This document shows, in pieces, positions 17,350-26,116 of a DNA stretch of 54,466 nt; the stretch's first letter is position 1; every line of letters starts with the position of its first letter. The notes under the pieces are model-generated. The model did no database searches and had not been told where the DNA came from. It was given only the letters and a program-made list of their open reading frames with translations. Location: contig CAYQJO010000002.1 in NCBI GenBank assembly GCA_964417785.1, positions 1 to 54,466 on the forward strand, given 5' to 3'. This stretch comes from DAOTUL01 sp034437435. Lineage in GTDB: Bacteria; Chloroflexota; Anaerolineae; Aggregatilineales; Phototrophicaceae. A program made the translations under genes and the position numbers.

Positions 17350-17763
17350 GGCGTCTCCAATTTTACCGTCGACCAACTCAAAATCTACCGCGCTGCTGAG
17401 ACGGTCCGCACACGGATTCTGACCGTGCAGAACCGCTACAATCTGCTCGATGGCGAAGGTCATCCGGGCGTCCTCGCCTATGCCGCCGAACACCAGATCG
17501 ATTATGTCGCCTGGGGTCCACTTGCCAGAGGACTGCTTACGGACCGTTATCTGGACCTGTCAAAAGTCGGTGAAGGGGATCGCCTGTATGACGAAGGCAT
17601 CCTGGGGCATGACGCTCAGCCAGTTGACGCTGCGCTACATGCTGCAAACACTGGGTATGGGACCGGTCATCCCGTCGCTCAACTGGAAGCCAACGCCGCC
17701 CTGGTAAAACTCGATCCTGCACAGTTGCAGCAAATCAAAAGCGTCCTGGAGTGCCAATCATGA
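17350..17763 (+). pseudogene. Truncated, frameshifted aldo/keto reductase
   Basis: The C-terminal half of an AKR, beginning at the family motif GVSNFTVDQL and continuing QNRYNLLDGEGHPGVLAYAAEHQIDYVAWGPLARGLLT. After DRLYDEG (about 17605) homology continues in the +1-shifted frame (MTLSQLTLRYMLQTLGMGPVIPS, about 17611-17680), then returns to the first frame (QLEANAALVKLDPAQLQQI). This implies at least two indels, and the spacing suggests a short deletion at the first one. The N-terminal barrel, including the catalytic Asp/Tyr/Lys region, is missing. Its TGA overlaps the next gene's ATG (ATGA at 17760-17763), a fossil of an AKR/propeller operon. Confidence 0.75.
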
Positions 17764-18905
17764 GAAATATCGCTGCTGGTGCCATCATTATTGCGCTGCT
17801 CACAACCCTCACCACCGCGCAGGAGAGCCAGATCGTCGCCACCGGGCTGAACAATCCGCGCGGCGTGGCTGTCCTGCCCGATGGCCGACTGCTGGTGGTC
17901 GAAGCCGGGACCGGCGCGGATCGTCCGGGCGAAGTCACGGGCAGCGGCCAGATCACTATCTTCGCCGACCGCAACAACGACGGTGATTACGACGACGAGG
18001 GCGAACGTACCCCGGTCCTCAGCGGCGAGCCAAGCTACAACAGCCTGACCGAGTTCCGCACCGGCCACGATGAGGTTTTCGGCCTATCCGACATCGCCGT
18101 ACTGGATGACGGACGCATCTTCTTCAACAAAGACGATCCTTTTGCCGAAGCGGGCAATCCCGGCGAGGGCGGCTACCGGGGCGAGACCGGCGTATTCCAG
18201 GTCACGGAGAATGGCGCAGTGTTGTTCGCCAAACGGGTCGCCACCTTGAACGGTCTGGCCTACCACCCGGAGCAAGAACGCTTCTACGTGACCGAGAGCG
18301 GTCTGAACCAGTTGATGGCACTCACGCTAACCGGCGAGGTCGAGGTGGTGGCGTCGTTCCCCAATCTGGCCCACAACCAGCAGCCGGTACCGTCCGGTGT
18401 CGCCTATGATCCAGCGACCGGCACCGTGCTGGTGGCACTGTTTTCCGGCTTCGTCCACGACTACGCCGAAAACAGCATTTCGTTCATGCCCGGTGATTCA
18501 AAGATCGTCCGTTACGATCCACAGACCGGCATGGTCATGGACGCCATCACCGGCCTCACCACCGCCATTGATGTGGCAGCTGATACGGCTGGCAACATCT
18601 ATGTGGCTGAACTGACAACCACATGGCCGACGGCCATGATGCCCTACGATTTCGCGCTATTTGACCCGGCAGCACCGCCCGACCCCGGTGGCTATGTCCG
18701 CTACAGTGGGCGCGTAACGCAGTACCCGGCGGACGGCAGCGGTCCGGTTATCCTGCTGGACGAAATCGACACCCCGACGCATCTCACCTATGCTGACGGT
18801 GCGCTGTATGTGTCTTCCGGTCTCGGTACACCAGGGCGCTCGGTACTCACCGACGACGGCAGCATCACCCAGATCGACGGTGTGCTGTACCGAATCGACG
18901 TTTAG
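17760..18905 (+). CDS. Secreted beta-propeller protein, ScyD/ScyE-like
   Basis: A 381-residue protein. Residues 1-20 are a signal peptide (cleavage likely after T-T-A, before Q-E-S). It continues with GLNNPRGVAVLPDGRLLVVEAGTG, the opening repeat of ScyD/ScyE or NHL/SMP-30-like propellers, and later blades repeat the pattern (GLAYHPEQERFYVTESGLNQLMAL; VAADTAGNIYVAEL; HLTYADGALYVSSGLG). Such proteins are extracytoplasmic and often of unknown activity; ScyD/E names come from cyanobacterial scytonemin clusters and do not imply that pathway here. ATG 17760 is preferred over GTG 17751 because GGAG lies 9 nt before it and the signal peptide begins there. Confidence 0.8.
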   Translation: MRNIAAGAIIIALLTTLTTAQESQIVATGLNNPRGVAVLPDGRLLVVEAGTGADRPGEVTGSGQITIFADRNNDGDYDDEGERTPVLSGEPSYNSLTEFRTGHDEVFGLSDIAVLDDGRIFFNKDDPFAEAGNPGEGGYRGETGVFQVTENGAVLFAKRVATLNGLAYHPEQERFYVTESGLNQLMALTLTGEVEVVASFPNLAHNQQPVPSGVAYDPATGTVLVALFSGFVHDYAENSISFMPGDSKIVRYDPQTGMVMDAITGLTTAIDVAADTAGNIYVAELTTTWPTAMMPYDFALFDPAAPPDPGGYVRYSGRVTQYPADGSGPVILLDEIDTPTHLTYADGALYVSSGLGTPGRSVLTDDGSITQIDGVLYRIDV

Positions 18906-18975
18906 TTTACGTCTCACCTACGGCCTAAGACCCTGCATATATACTGGATTTATCACAATAACCCAAAGGATACCC

Positions 18976-20490
18976 ATGCAGCAGGCACGAATCAACCCGA
19001 CCGCACCACCTTCAACACAGCGCAAACCGCAGCGCCGGAGCGGACTCTGGCTGCTGCTGGCGGTGCTGGTGGGCGGTGCCAGTCTGCTGATGTTCGCCTG
19101 CATTGCTGTGACCCTGGGCGTAGCCGTCATCTACAGCCAGGGCGTCCTGCCGGGTGTGAGCGCTGCCGGGATCGACCTGGGTAGTTTATCCCAGGTCGAG
19201 GCTGCCGCTGCCATCCAATCCGAATGGCGTATGGTCAATCTGCGCGACGGTGAGCGCTTCTGGAACCTCGAACGGGCCGCACTCGGTATCGAGGTCGATG
19301 CTGCCGCCACCGCCGAACGCGCATACCAGCAGGGCCGGGGGGAATCGAGCATTTTCGAGGCATTCGGTGGGATTGAGATTGCGCCGGTCGTCAGCGTAGA
19401 TCGCGAAATGCTGACCGCCGCGCTGCGTGCCTTCGCCAACCGTGTTGAAAGCCAGCCAGTCGATGCCGGTGTGACCTTCGCCAACGGGCAAATTCAGCCG
19501 ACTCCGCCGCAAAACGGACGTCTGCTAGATGTCGAAGCGACCGTCAACAGCGTGACCGACCTCACCGCCGGGACGATCAATCTGGTCATGGTGGCAGTCA
19601 GCCCGCAGATCACGGACTCGTCAGCGATGATCGCCGCTGCCAGCGCCCTGGTTGGCAGTCCGCTGACGATCCGCATCCACGATCCCATCACCGGCGATAA
19701 AATCAACTGGGAACTGCCGCCGCAAACCTGGATGGACTGGCTGACGGCTGTTCCAGGTCGGGACACCGGAATCACGTTGTCGCTCAAACCGGAACCGGTG
19801 CGCGATTTCCTGGACGTACAATCGGGTATCTTCGATGAGACCCGTTATCTTGATCTGGATGAGGCTGTCGGTCAGATCGAAGCAGCCATTCGGTCCAACA
19901 ACACCCGGCCCACGCTGCGTGTCTATCATCGTGACCGCCAGCATGTGGTCCAACCGGGTGATACCATTATCAGCATCGGCTGGGATTACGGTGTCCCTTA
20001 TCCCTGGATCGAACAGGCCAATCCTGGCGTCTCCACACTGACTGTCGGCCAGACCATTATCATTCCGTCGCCAGATAACTTCCTGGAATTCCCGGTGATT
20101 CATGACAAGCGTATCGTGGTGGATATGTCGGCGCAGCGGACACGGGTTTACGAAAACGAGCAGCTCATCTGGGACTGGCCCGCCAGCACTGGCATCAATG
20201 ACAGCCCGACCTGGCCGGGGGTCTACCAGATCATCTCACATGTGCCGAATGCCTACGCATCACGCTGGAATCTGTATATGCCGCAGTTCATGGGCGTCTA
20301 CCGGCCCATCCCCGGTGCGGACTTCACCAACGGTTTTCACGGATTCCCGACACGCGGCGGCGGGCAAATCCTGTGGGAGAACAGCCTGGGCCGGCGCGTG
20401 ACCTACGGATGCATTCTGCTCAGCAACATCAACGCCCAGACGCTTTACGACTGGGCGGAAGAAGGCGTTGTCGTGGAGATCATCAGGTGA
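18976..20490 (+). CDS. L,D-transpeptidase-like envelope protein with LysM domain
   Basis: 504 residues. In order: short basic N-terminus, one transmembrane helix (about 26-52), a region with SAAGIDLGSLSQVEAAAAIQ resembling the PG_binding_4/VanW-associated repeat (about 58-180), a second copy-like region, LysM (HVVQPGDTIISIGWDYGVPYPWIEQAN, about 322-365) and a C-terminal YkuD domain. The YkuD site has His455 (GFHGFP) and Cys479 (TYGCILLS). The usual S/T-H-G-C reads T-Y-G-C, so one conserved His is Tyr. It would act outside the membrane in peptidoglycan crosslinking or protein attachment. ATG 18976 has AAAGGA upstream, and a TATACT -10-like element lies in the gap. The end overlaps the convergent pfk gene by 8 nt. 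Confidence 0.88.
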   Translation: MQQARINPTAPPSTQRKPQRRSGLWLLLAVLVGGASLLMFACIAVTLGVAVIYSQGVLPGVSAAGIDLGSLSQVEAAAAIQSEWRMVNLRDGERFWNLERAALGIEVDAAATAERAYQQGRGESSIFEAFGGIEIAPVVSVDREMLTAALRAFANRVESQPVDAGVTFANGQIQPTPPQNGRLLDVEATVNSVTDLTAGTINLVMVAVSPQITDSSAMIAAASALVGSPLTIRIHDPITGDKINWELPPQTWMDWLTAVPGRDTGITLSLKPEPVRDFLDVQSGIFDETRYLDLDEAVGQIEAAIRSNNTRPTLRVYHRDRQHVVQPGDTIISIGWDYGVPYPWIEQANPGVSTLTVGQTIIIPSPDNFLEFPVIHDKRIVVDMSAQRTRVYENEQLIWDWPASTGINDSPTWPGVYQIISHVPNAYASRWNLYMPQFMGVYRPIPGADFTNGFHGFPTRGGGQILWENSLGRRVTYGCILLSNINAQTLYDWAEEGVVVEIIR

Positions 20491-21628
20491 GGAACATGGG
20501 CATCCCCAGCACATGACGGACCTGGGGGCGATACCTATCTACGTTGTACAGTTCAGGCACGTTGACACGCTTTAAGCCCTGTGCCAGGGTAGAAATTGGC
20601 ACATCGCTGTAAACACCACGCTGTAGGCAGACCAGTCGTCCCGATTCGCCTCTTTCAACCAGGCTCATTGCCATATGCGCGAAGTTTGCCGCAACCATTA
20701 AATCCAATGAGTCCGGTGAGCCACTGCGCATCAGATAGCCCAGTTGTTGGTAGATGATATTCTGGCCGGTCAGCTCCTTCAAAGCGTCCCCGACATACTG
20801 CCCAACGCCACCCAGCTTCCGGTGTCCATAGGCATCGGCCTGACCGGTTTCCATAACCTGCCCCTCAATCGGGTGAGCGCCTTCTGATACGGTCAACATG
20901 GCGTAATTGCTGGGATTACTTTGTTTGTCGTCCATAATCAGTCGGGCGAGCTTATCGATGTCAAATGGAACTTCGGAGATCAGTGCGCGGTCGGCACCGG
21001 ATAGATAAGCAGCGATCAGGGATGTTTCGCCAGAGTTGCGTCCGAATAGCTCAATCACGGCAATACGCTCATGGGAACCGGCGGATGTGCGTAGGGCGTG
21101 GATAAAGTTTACACTGCGTGTGACCGCCGTCGAAAAACCGATACAGTAGTCTGTACCATAGACATCGTTATCCATTGTCTTGGGTATGCCAATGACACGC
21201 ATGCCCTCTCTTGAAAGGCGTTCCCCGTAGCTCAGGGTATCATCACCGCCGATGGGTACGAGACAATCAATGCCGAGCTTATCGATGACATTCAATACAT
21301 GGGAGGTGAGGTCTTGCGGTTGATCGCCATCAACCGACTCCGCCAGAAATTCCGGAACCTCTTTGGGTTTTACCTTTGTGGGGTTCGTTCTTGAAGTATG
21401 GAGGAAAGTTCCACCGGTTCGATCAATACGCCGTACCGCTTCCTTGTCCAGTGGCAACACCCATTCGTGATTATCATCGCTGTCCGGATTGTATTGCACC
21501 AGCCCTTTCCAACCACGCCGGATGCCCACCACCTCGTAATTGTTGTCGATTGCCCGATTGACAATGGCTTTTATAGCCGGGTTCAGTCCAGGGACATCGC
21601 CACCACCGGTTAAGACTGCAATACGCAT
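20483..21628 (-). CDS. 6-phosphofructokinase, PPi-type active-site residues
   Basis: 381 residues phosphorylating fructose 6-phosphate at C1. The fold is clear from GGGDVPGLNPAIKAIV at the N-terminus, IGGDDTLSYG, IPKTMDNDVYGTDYCIGF and ELFGRNSGE. Two positions decide the donor in this family: E. coli PFK has Gly104 and Gly124 for ATP, while PPi-dependent enzymes have Asp and Lys. The aligned residues here are Asp130 and Lys150, and both keep the same offset of 26 from E. coli numbering. A PPi-dependent, reversible enzyme (EC 2.7.1.90) is therefore likely. The start is ATG 21628; the upstream frame is not homologous. Confidence 0.93.
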   Translation of the reverse strand: MRIAVLTGGGDVPGLNPAIKAIVNRAIDNNYEVVGIRRGWKGLVQYNPDSDDNHEWVLPLDKEAVRRIDRTGGTFLHTSRTNPTKVKPKEVPEFLAESVDGDQPQDLTSHVLNVIDKLGIDCLVPIGGDDTLSYGERLSREGMRVIGIPKTMDNDVYGTDYCIGFSTAVTRSVNFIHALRTSAGSHERIAVIELFGRNSGETSLIAAYLSGADRALISEVPFDIDKLARLIMDDKQSNPSNYAMLTVSEGAHPIEGQVMETGQADAYGHRKLGGVGQYVGDALKELTGQNIIYQQLGYLMRSGSPDSLDLMVAANFAHMAMSLVERGESGRLVCLQRGVYSDVPISTLAQGLKRVNVPELYNVDRYRPQVRHVLGMPMFLT

Positions 21629-21721
21629 TTTTCTTCTCAATCTACTACTAAGTAAGCAAAGGACTTTTAGAAATTGTACCATCAAATCGGTGATTACGCC
21701 CACCGACATTACAGTTTTTGC

Positions 21722-21729
21722 TGTATAAT
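21722..21729 (+). promoter_or_regulatory. Promoter giving a probably leaderless DUF1232 mRNA
   Basis: TGTATAAT contains a perfect TATAAT at 21724-21729, and the ATG lies at 21736, 7 nt downstream. That is where transcription would begin, so the mRNA would have essentially no leader. No Shine-Dalgarno is present. Confidence 0.5.
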
Positions 21730-21735
21730 AGCAGT

Positions 21736-22047
21736 ATGTTTTTCCGTATGCTCGTCCTCAGTTTGCGCCTGTTTGTCGATCTCCGGGTACCCATCTGGAG
21801 CAAGTTGATCCCGATTCTGGTGGTGTTGTATATCCTGTCACCATTGGACTTCATACCCGATGCTCTGCCCATACTCGGTGTGACCGACGACTTCGGCCTG
21901 TTCATTCTCGGCCTGGATATGTTCATCCGCACCGCCCGCCCAGAAGTGGTCAACCGCCATATGAAACAGCTTGGCTTCGGCCCAGTCAACCAATCAGACC
22001 TCTACCGAGATCAAGCCGCTGACGATCAGGATACCCGCTCCCGCTAA
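21736..22047 (+). CDS. DUF1232 (YkvA-like) membrane protein
   Basis: 103 residues. The DUF1232 signature LDFIPDALPILGVTDDFGL spans about residues 34-52, following a hydrophobic segment (LIPILVVLYILS) and preceding a second one. The family is widespread and has no firm function. The hydrophilic C-terminus overlaps the convergent ABC permease gene by 54 nt. The start is fixed by a TATAAT only 7 nt upstream. Confidence 0.85.
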   Translation: MFFRMLVLSLRLFVDLRVPIWSKLIPILVVLYILSPLDFIPDALPILGVTDDFGLFILGLDMFIRTARPEVVNRHMKQLGFGPVNQSDLYRDQAADDQDTRSR

Positions 22048-23481
22048 TCCCAACGCCAGAAAAGGTTGGTTGAGATTCTCACCAGCGACCATCACCGGCA
22101 GAATCGACGCACTGACCACGAGCAGCCGCGACTCAAGTGTGCGCGGTCGGGTCAGCGCGTAGGCCCCACACAGCGTAATCAACACGCCCAGGAAGCCGAC
22201 AAACAGGACCGCCATCAGCGCCGCCTGCACGTCCAGGCCCCACAGCAGCACCGCCACCACACCACCAGCGATCAGGCCCACCAGCGGCATGAGCGTGTCG
22301 GCCAGCAGAATTGCCATGCCGTCCAATTGAATGAATTGGCGCAAGAATGGCGACTCGACATCGGTCTGAAAGACATGCAGCAGTCCCGCTGGCGGCACCA
22401 ATCCGACCACCAGCAGCCACAGAATCCAGAGTGGAGCCGGTGAATTGTTGACCACGATCACCAGTCCCAGCGCGGTCACCGCCATACCCCAGAGTATTGT
22501 TGTCAGCAAGAGCAGCGGTCGCCGTAAATACATCAATCCAGCCCGTGTTGCCGGGGACCAGAATCCCTGCGCCCTGGGCAGGTTCAACACCGGTTTGCGT
22601 CCGGCATAGCTGGTCTGGAAGCGCATCTGAGCCACCAATCGTGGCTGGCGCATCGCCACCACACCCAACGCCGCCATCCGCGCATAAAGTTGGCTTTCGT
22701 CGATAGCTTGCACCATATTGATGCGCTGGCTGACCCGCACGAGTACGACGATACTTGCCAAAGACAGACCAAACAGGAGCGGCAGTGTCCAGGCTGGTGC
22801 TTCGCCAAAAACATATGCGGCCACCATGTACCCCGGCCACAAACCCACCAGCGGCAGCGCGAGGGTGGCAGCGGCAAAGACAAACGGCAGCACCCACAAA
22901 TACGACCAGCGCCAGCGCAGCACCAATCGCAGCACACCGAGAACCCAGGCAGCGGCCCAGGTGATGACCACTACCGGCAGCAATGCCAGCAGCAGACGGA
23001 AATAAGCGGCCACGCCATCGCCTTCGCGGATCGCCTCGACGACGATGACGAAAAAGAACGCCGACACCACACCCAGGACAATATACCGCAGCATAACCTG
23101 GCGCAAAAAATTGATGACCACCACCGCCCAGCGTGGCATCGGGGACCCGGCAACATAGGCCATATCGGCGAAGGTCAGTTTTAGCGGTGTGCTGCGCAGT
23201 GCGCCCGACGCCACCATCACCTGTACTGCCAGCACCGCCCAGGGGAAACCGCGCAGCAGGTTCCCAGCGGCCTCCGATGCCAGAGCTTCACCGATCAATC
23301 GGGCCTGATCGTAGCTGTAGGCCCACATCGCGGCCACCCAGAACAGCAAAAACCCAATGATATAAGCGATATAGCCATAGCGTGTGGCCGCCGATGCATC
23401 ACTGGGATACCCCAATGCACGCATCCAATAAACCGCCGTATCCTGAAATTGTTTCCAGCGCAGCCAGAGCAACTCACGCAC
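21994..23481 (-). CDS. ABC transporter permease (ABC-2 like)
   Basis: About 495 residues with roughly ten to twelve hydrophobic segments, many rich in Trp and Leu. The start is a GTG at 23481: a textbook GGAGG lies 8 nt before it, and it overlaps the end of the ATPase gene by 8 nt (GTGCGTGA). The frame continues upstream to 23553 but that part lies entirely within the ATPase gene. No clear family motif is visible; the assignment rests on the coupling to the ATPase and the polytopic profile. The exported substrate is unknown. Confidence 0.8.
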   Translation of the reverse strand: MRELLWLRWKQFQDTAVYWMRALGYPSDASAATRYGYIAYIIGFLLFWVAAMWAYSYDQARLIGEALASEAAGNLLRGFPWAVLAVQVMVASGALRSTPLKLTFADMAYVAGSPMPRWAVVVINFLRQVMLRYIVLGVVSAFFFVIVVEAIREGDGVAAYFRLLLALLPVVVITWAAAWVLGVLRLVLRWRWSYLWVLPFVFAAATLALPLVGLWPGYMVAAYVFGEAPAWTLPLLFGLSLASIVVLVRVSQRINMVQAIDESQLYARMAALGVVAMRQPRLVAQMRFQTSYAGRKPVLNLPRAQGFWSPATRAGLMYLRRPLLLLTTILWGMAVTALGLVIVVNNSPAPLWILWLLVVGLVPPAGLLHVFQTDVESPFLRQFIQLDGMAILLADTLMPLVGLIAGGVVAVLLWGLDVQAALMAVLFVGFLGVLITLCGAYALTRPRTLESRLLVVSASILPVMVAGENLNQPFLALGLAGAGILIVSGLISVEV

Positions 23482-24208
23482 GGTTGGCCTCCTGGATCGC
23501 CGCCCGTACCAGATCATCCAGCGAGATGACCCCTTCCAGCGCCAGCGTCTCACGCAGCACCTCTGGTGCGCCGTCCGCGATTAACTCGCCCATCTCCATC
23601 ACCAGATAGCGGTCGGGATAGGCAGCGTGGGGAAGCTGATGGCTGCTGAGGATGATCGTCATACCTTCATCGCGGTGCCGGTTGAGTTCCATCCATAGAT
23701 TATCGGCGGAAACCGGGTCCAGCGGTCCCAACGGCTCGTCCAACAGCAGAATCTCCGGCGAGATCAGCAGGCCCATGCACAAAGCCAGTTTGTAGCGCAT
23801 TCCGCGGGAGTAAGCGAAGGGGAAGGCGTCTTTGTTGGGCAGCAAACCATAACGATCCAGGTAATCTTCAGCGCGTTCTTCCCAGTTATTGATCTGGTTC
23901 ACCTGGGCGATAAACTGCATATGCTCCCACGCGGTCAGACCGTCGTAAAACGGCGGTGTATCCGGCACCAGGACGACATGCCGCCGGATGAAGCGTTCGT
24001 TGCGGAAGACCGACTTATCCAGGATGAACACATCACCCTCGGTGATCTGGGTCCAGCCAGCGACGCAGCGCAGCAGTGTGGATTTCCCGGCACCGTTACG
24101 CCCGACAGCCACCACAAGCTGACCGGCCTCGATCTCGAACGAGACGGCGTTCAACGCAAGATACGAACCATATTTGTAACTGACGTCTTCAACTGACAAC
24201 AAAGCCAT
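23474..24208 (-). CDS. ABC transporter ATP-binding protein
   Basis: 244 residues with Walker A GRNGAGKSTLL (about 36-46), Q-loop region VLVPDTPPFYDGLT, a divergent signature YSRGMRYKLAL instead of LSGGQ, Walker B EILLLDEPLGPLDP and H-loop ILSSHQL. SRGM-type signatures are common in ABC-2 ATPases of the CcmA/NatA group. It is the first gene of a two-gene operon with the overlapping permease. Confidence 0.92.
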   Translation of the reverse strand: MALLSVEDVSYKYGSYLALNAVSFEIEAGQLVVAVGRNGAGKSTLLRCVAGWTQITEGDVFILDKSVFRNERFIRRHVVLVPDTPPFYDGLTAWEHMQFIAQVNQINNWEERAEDYLDRYGLLPNKDAFPFAYSRGMRYKLALCMGLLISPEILLLDEPLGPLDPVSADNLWMELNRHRDEGMTIILSSHQLPHAAYPDRYLVMEMGELIADGAPEVLRETLALEGVISLDDLVRAAIQEANRA

Positions 24209-24316
24209 TTTCTCAACCTGTTTGGATTCATACCAGAAGCAAATGTTAGCGTGGGAAGTTCGTCTGTCAACCGACGAAATCGTATCTGGCGTAAAGCATC
24301 ATCCATTCTACTGAAT

Positions 24317-24330
24317 CAACCTTAAGGTTG
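24317..24330. promoter_or_regulatory. 14-bp perfect palindrome in the promoter region of the TPR genes
   Basis: CAACCTTAAGGTTG is a perfect palindrome. A TAAAAT -10-like hexamer lies at 24349-24354, which puts the palindrome around -44 to -31 of the predicted start, a typical operator position. The regulator is unknown. Confidence 0.3.
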
Positions 24331-24395
24331 CGTTTATAACAAAGCCTGTAAAATAGATAAATCTAAAGGGTGATTTTTTGTGAAAAGTTGACAAC

Positions 24396-25001
24396 ATGCG
24401 TATTCTAAACTCATTCAAAAAGATATTTGCTGGCATTTACCGTGATTGGAGCGAAACCTACGTCCGGCATGGACAACCAGACAAGGCCATCAATGCCTGC
24501 AACCGGGCGCTTCAACTGGACCCCGAACTGGCCGAGGCCTATGTCAATCGTGCTATCGCTTACAGCAGTAAAGGCGATTACGCGACCGCCATCGCTGATT
24601 TCAACCGTGCATTGGAACTGCAACCCAAACGGGCAGAGACCTATACCCGGCGTGGGCTGACCCACTTCCATGCCGGTGACCTGAGCGCCGCCCTGTGTGA
24701 TTATAACTACGCCCTTTATCTGTCTCCCTCACATTCGATCACCTACGTGTATCGCGGTGTGGTCGAAGCCAGTCGCAGCGACCTCAATGGGGCCATCCGT
24801 GACTATACCCGCGCCGTTCAGTGCGACCCAAAAAATCCACTGGCCTACCGCCGCCGGGGTGATGCCTATGCCCGCAGTGGTAACCTCAAAGCGGCCCTAT
24901 CGGATTACTGGTCCTACCTGGAAGCCGGGGTCATGCAGCCCCACACGCAGCGGCAAGAAGTCGCCGGGTTGATTCTGGAGCTTGAAAAACAAATATCATA
25001 G
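24396..25001 (+). CDS. TPR-repeat protein
   Basis: 201 residues made almost entirely of about five tetratricopeptide repeats from residue 17 onward. Typical units are AINACNRALQLDPELAEAYVNRAIAYSSKGDY and AIADFNRALELQPKRAETYTRRGLTHFHAGDL. There is no signal peptide or membrane segment, so it is probably a cytoplasmic scaffold. It leads a run of three TPR-type genes on the same strand. The ribosome site is poor. Confidence 0.85.
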   Translation: MRILNSFKKIFAGIYRDWSETYVRHGQPDKAINACNRALQLDPELAEAYVNRAIAYSSKGDYATAIADFNRALELQPKRAETYTRRGLTHFHAGDLSAALCDYNYALYLSPSHSITYVYRGVVEASRSDLNGAIRDYTRAVQCDPKNPLAYRRRGDAYARSGNLKAALSDYWSYLEAGVMQPHTQRQEVAGLILELEKQIS

Positions 25002-25063
25002 GGGATAGACAACGCTCTCGGCTTTGCTAAACTTGTGCAGATAGGCTACCCGATGAGGAGCGA

Positions 25064-26116
25064 ATGGACACGCGCAAGTTGTGGTTCGGGCTGTTGACAT
25101 TGATCGCCAGTATCGTCCTGGGTAGTTTCCTGGTTACATTAGTTTCAGATATTGATTACAGCGCTGCCTTCTTGTTTGAGTATGTTCTGGTGGCATTCGG
25201 CACTGTGATTGTCGGCTATATGGGTGTTCTGGCAAGCCAGCCCCGTCCCCGCGTTTTGCTGTATGTCGCACTGTATATCGCCATCGTGTTGTTCGGTGGT
25301 TGGATCACGGATCGCAGCGGTCCCGCCTACCTCATCTGGATGGGTGTGGCGACGATTGGCCTGCCGCTGGCACTGTTGGAACACCGGCTGAATACCGTCA
25401 GCCATCCGCGTGCGTTTTTCCGACTGATCCAGGCCAGCGGCACCATCAACCGGCAAGATTACGAGACCGCACTCACACAACTCAAACTGTTGATCGCGGC
25501 GCATCCGAAATCCGCGCCGGCTCATGTCGAGCGAGGGATTGTCCACGCCAATCTGGGCGATCTCGACAGCGCCCGCGCCGACTTTGAACGCGCCATTGAA
25601 CTGCGTCCGCGCTTCACCGATGCCCATGTCAATCTCGGTGTAATCCATACCCGCCGTGAGGCGATGGAAGACGCCTTGCGCTGTTACGACGCCGCCATTC
25701 GGGTCAATCCACAGCATGGCATGGCCTACGCCAACCGGGGGATCGCCCGCGCCATTCATGGCGACCTGCGTGGGGGGCTGCGCGATGTCGAACGGGCGGT
25801 GCAGCTTCAACCGGATCGCCCCGGCACGCATTATGTACGCGGCTGTGTGTATACGCTGGTCCATCGTTTTGTGGACGCCACCAACGACTTTGAAAAAGCG
25901 CTGTCGCTGCAACCGGGCTACCATCATGCAGAAGCCGGTCTGGCAGTCGCCTACTACCTTCAGGGCGGCGAACTCAACGCCAGCGAAGCCCGCCGCATCT
26001 GGCAGGATTTGACCGCCAAAGAACCCCGTTATAACGACGGCGACTGGCTGCGGACGGAGTTGGGCTGGTCGCAACCACTGGTCGAGGCCGCCAGGAAAGT
26101 CATCGCTTTGACGTGA
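25064..26116 (+). CDS. Membrane protein with C-terminal TPR domain
   Basis: 350 residues. Four membrane helices fill about residues 6-105, followed by TPRs from about 120 to 310 (for example HVERGIVHANLGDLDSARAD and HVNLGVIHTRREAMEDALRC). GAGGAG lies just before the ATG. It is probably a membrane-attached protein-interaction scaffold. Its TGA overlaps the next gene's GTG by 4 nt (GTGA). Confidence 0.85.
   Translation: MDTRKLWFGLLTLIASIVLGSFLVTLVSDIDYSAAFLFEYVLVAFGTVIVGYMGVLASQPRPRVLLYVALYIAIVLFGGWITDRSGPAYLIWMGVATIGLPLALLEHRLNTVSHPRAFFRLIQASGTINRQDYETALTQLKLLIAAHPKSAPAHVERGIVHANLGDLDSARADFERAIELRPRFTDAHVNLGVIHTRREAMEDALRCYDAAIRVNPQHGMAYANRGIARAIHGDLRGGLRDVERAVQLQPDRPGTHYVRGCVYTLVHRFVDATNDFEKALSLQPGYHHAEAGLAVAYYLQGGELNASEARRIWQDLTAKEPRYNDGDWLRTELGWSQPLVEAARKVIALT

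Noticed and set aside
17350..17763. Frame changes in the AKR fragment as sequencing error in a live gene
   Set aside because: The N-terminal half is also absent and replaced by MFS sequence, so even corrected frames would not give a working enzyme.
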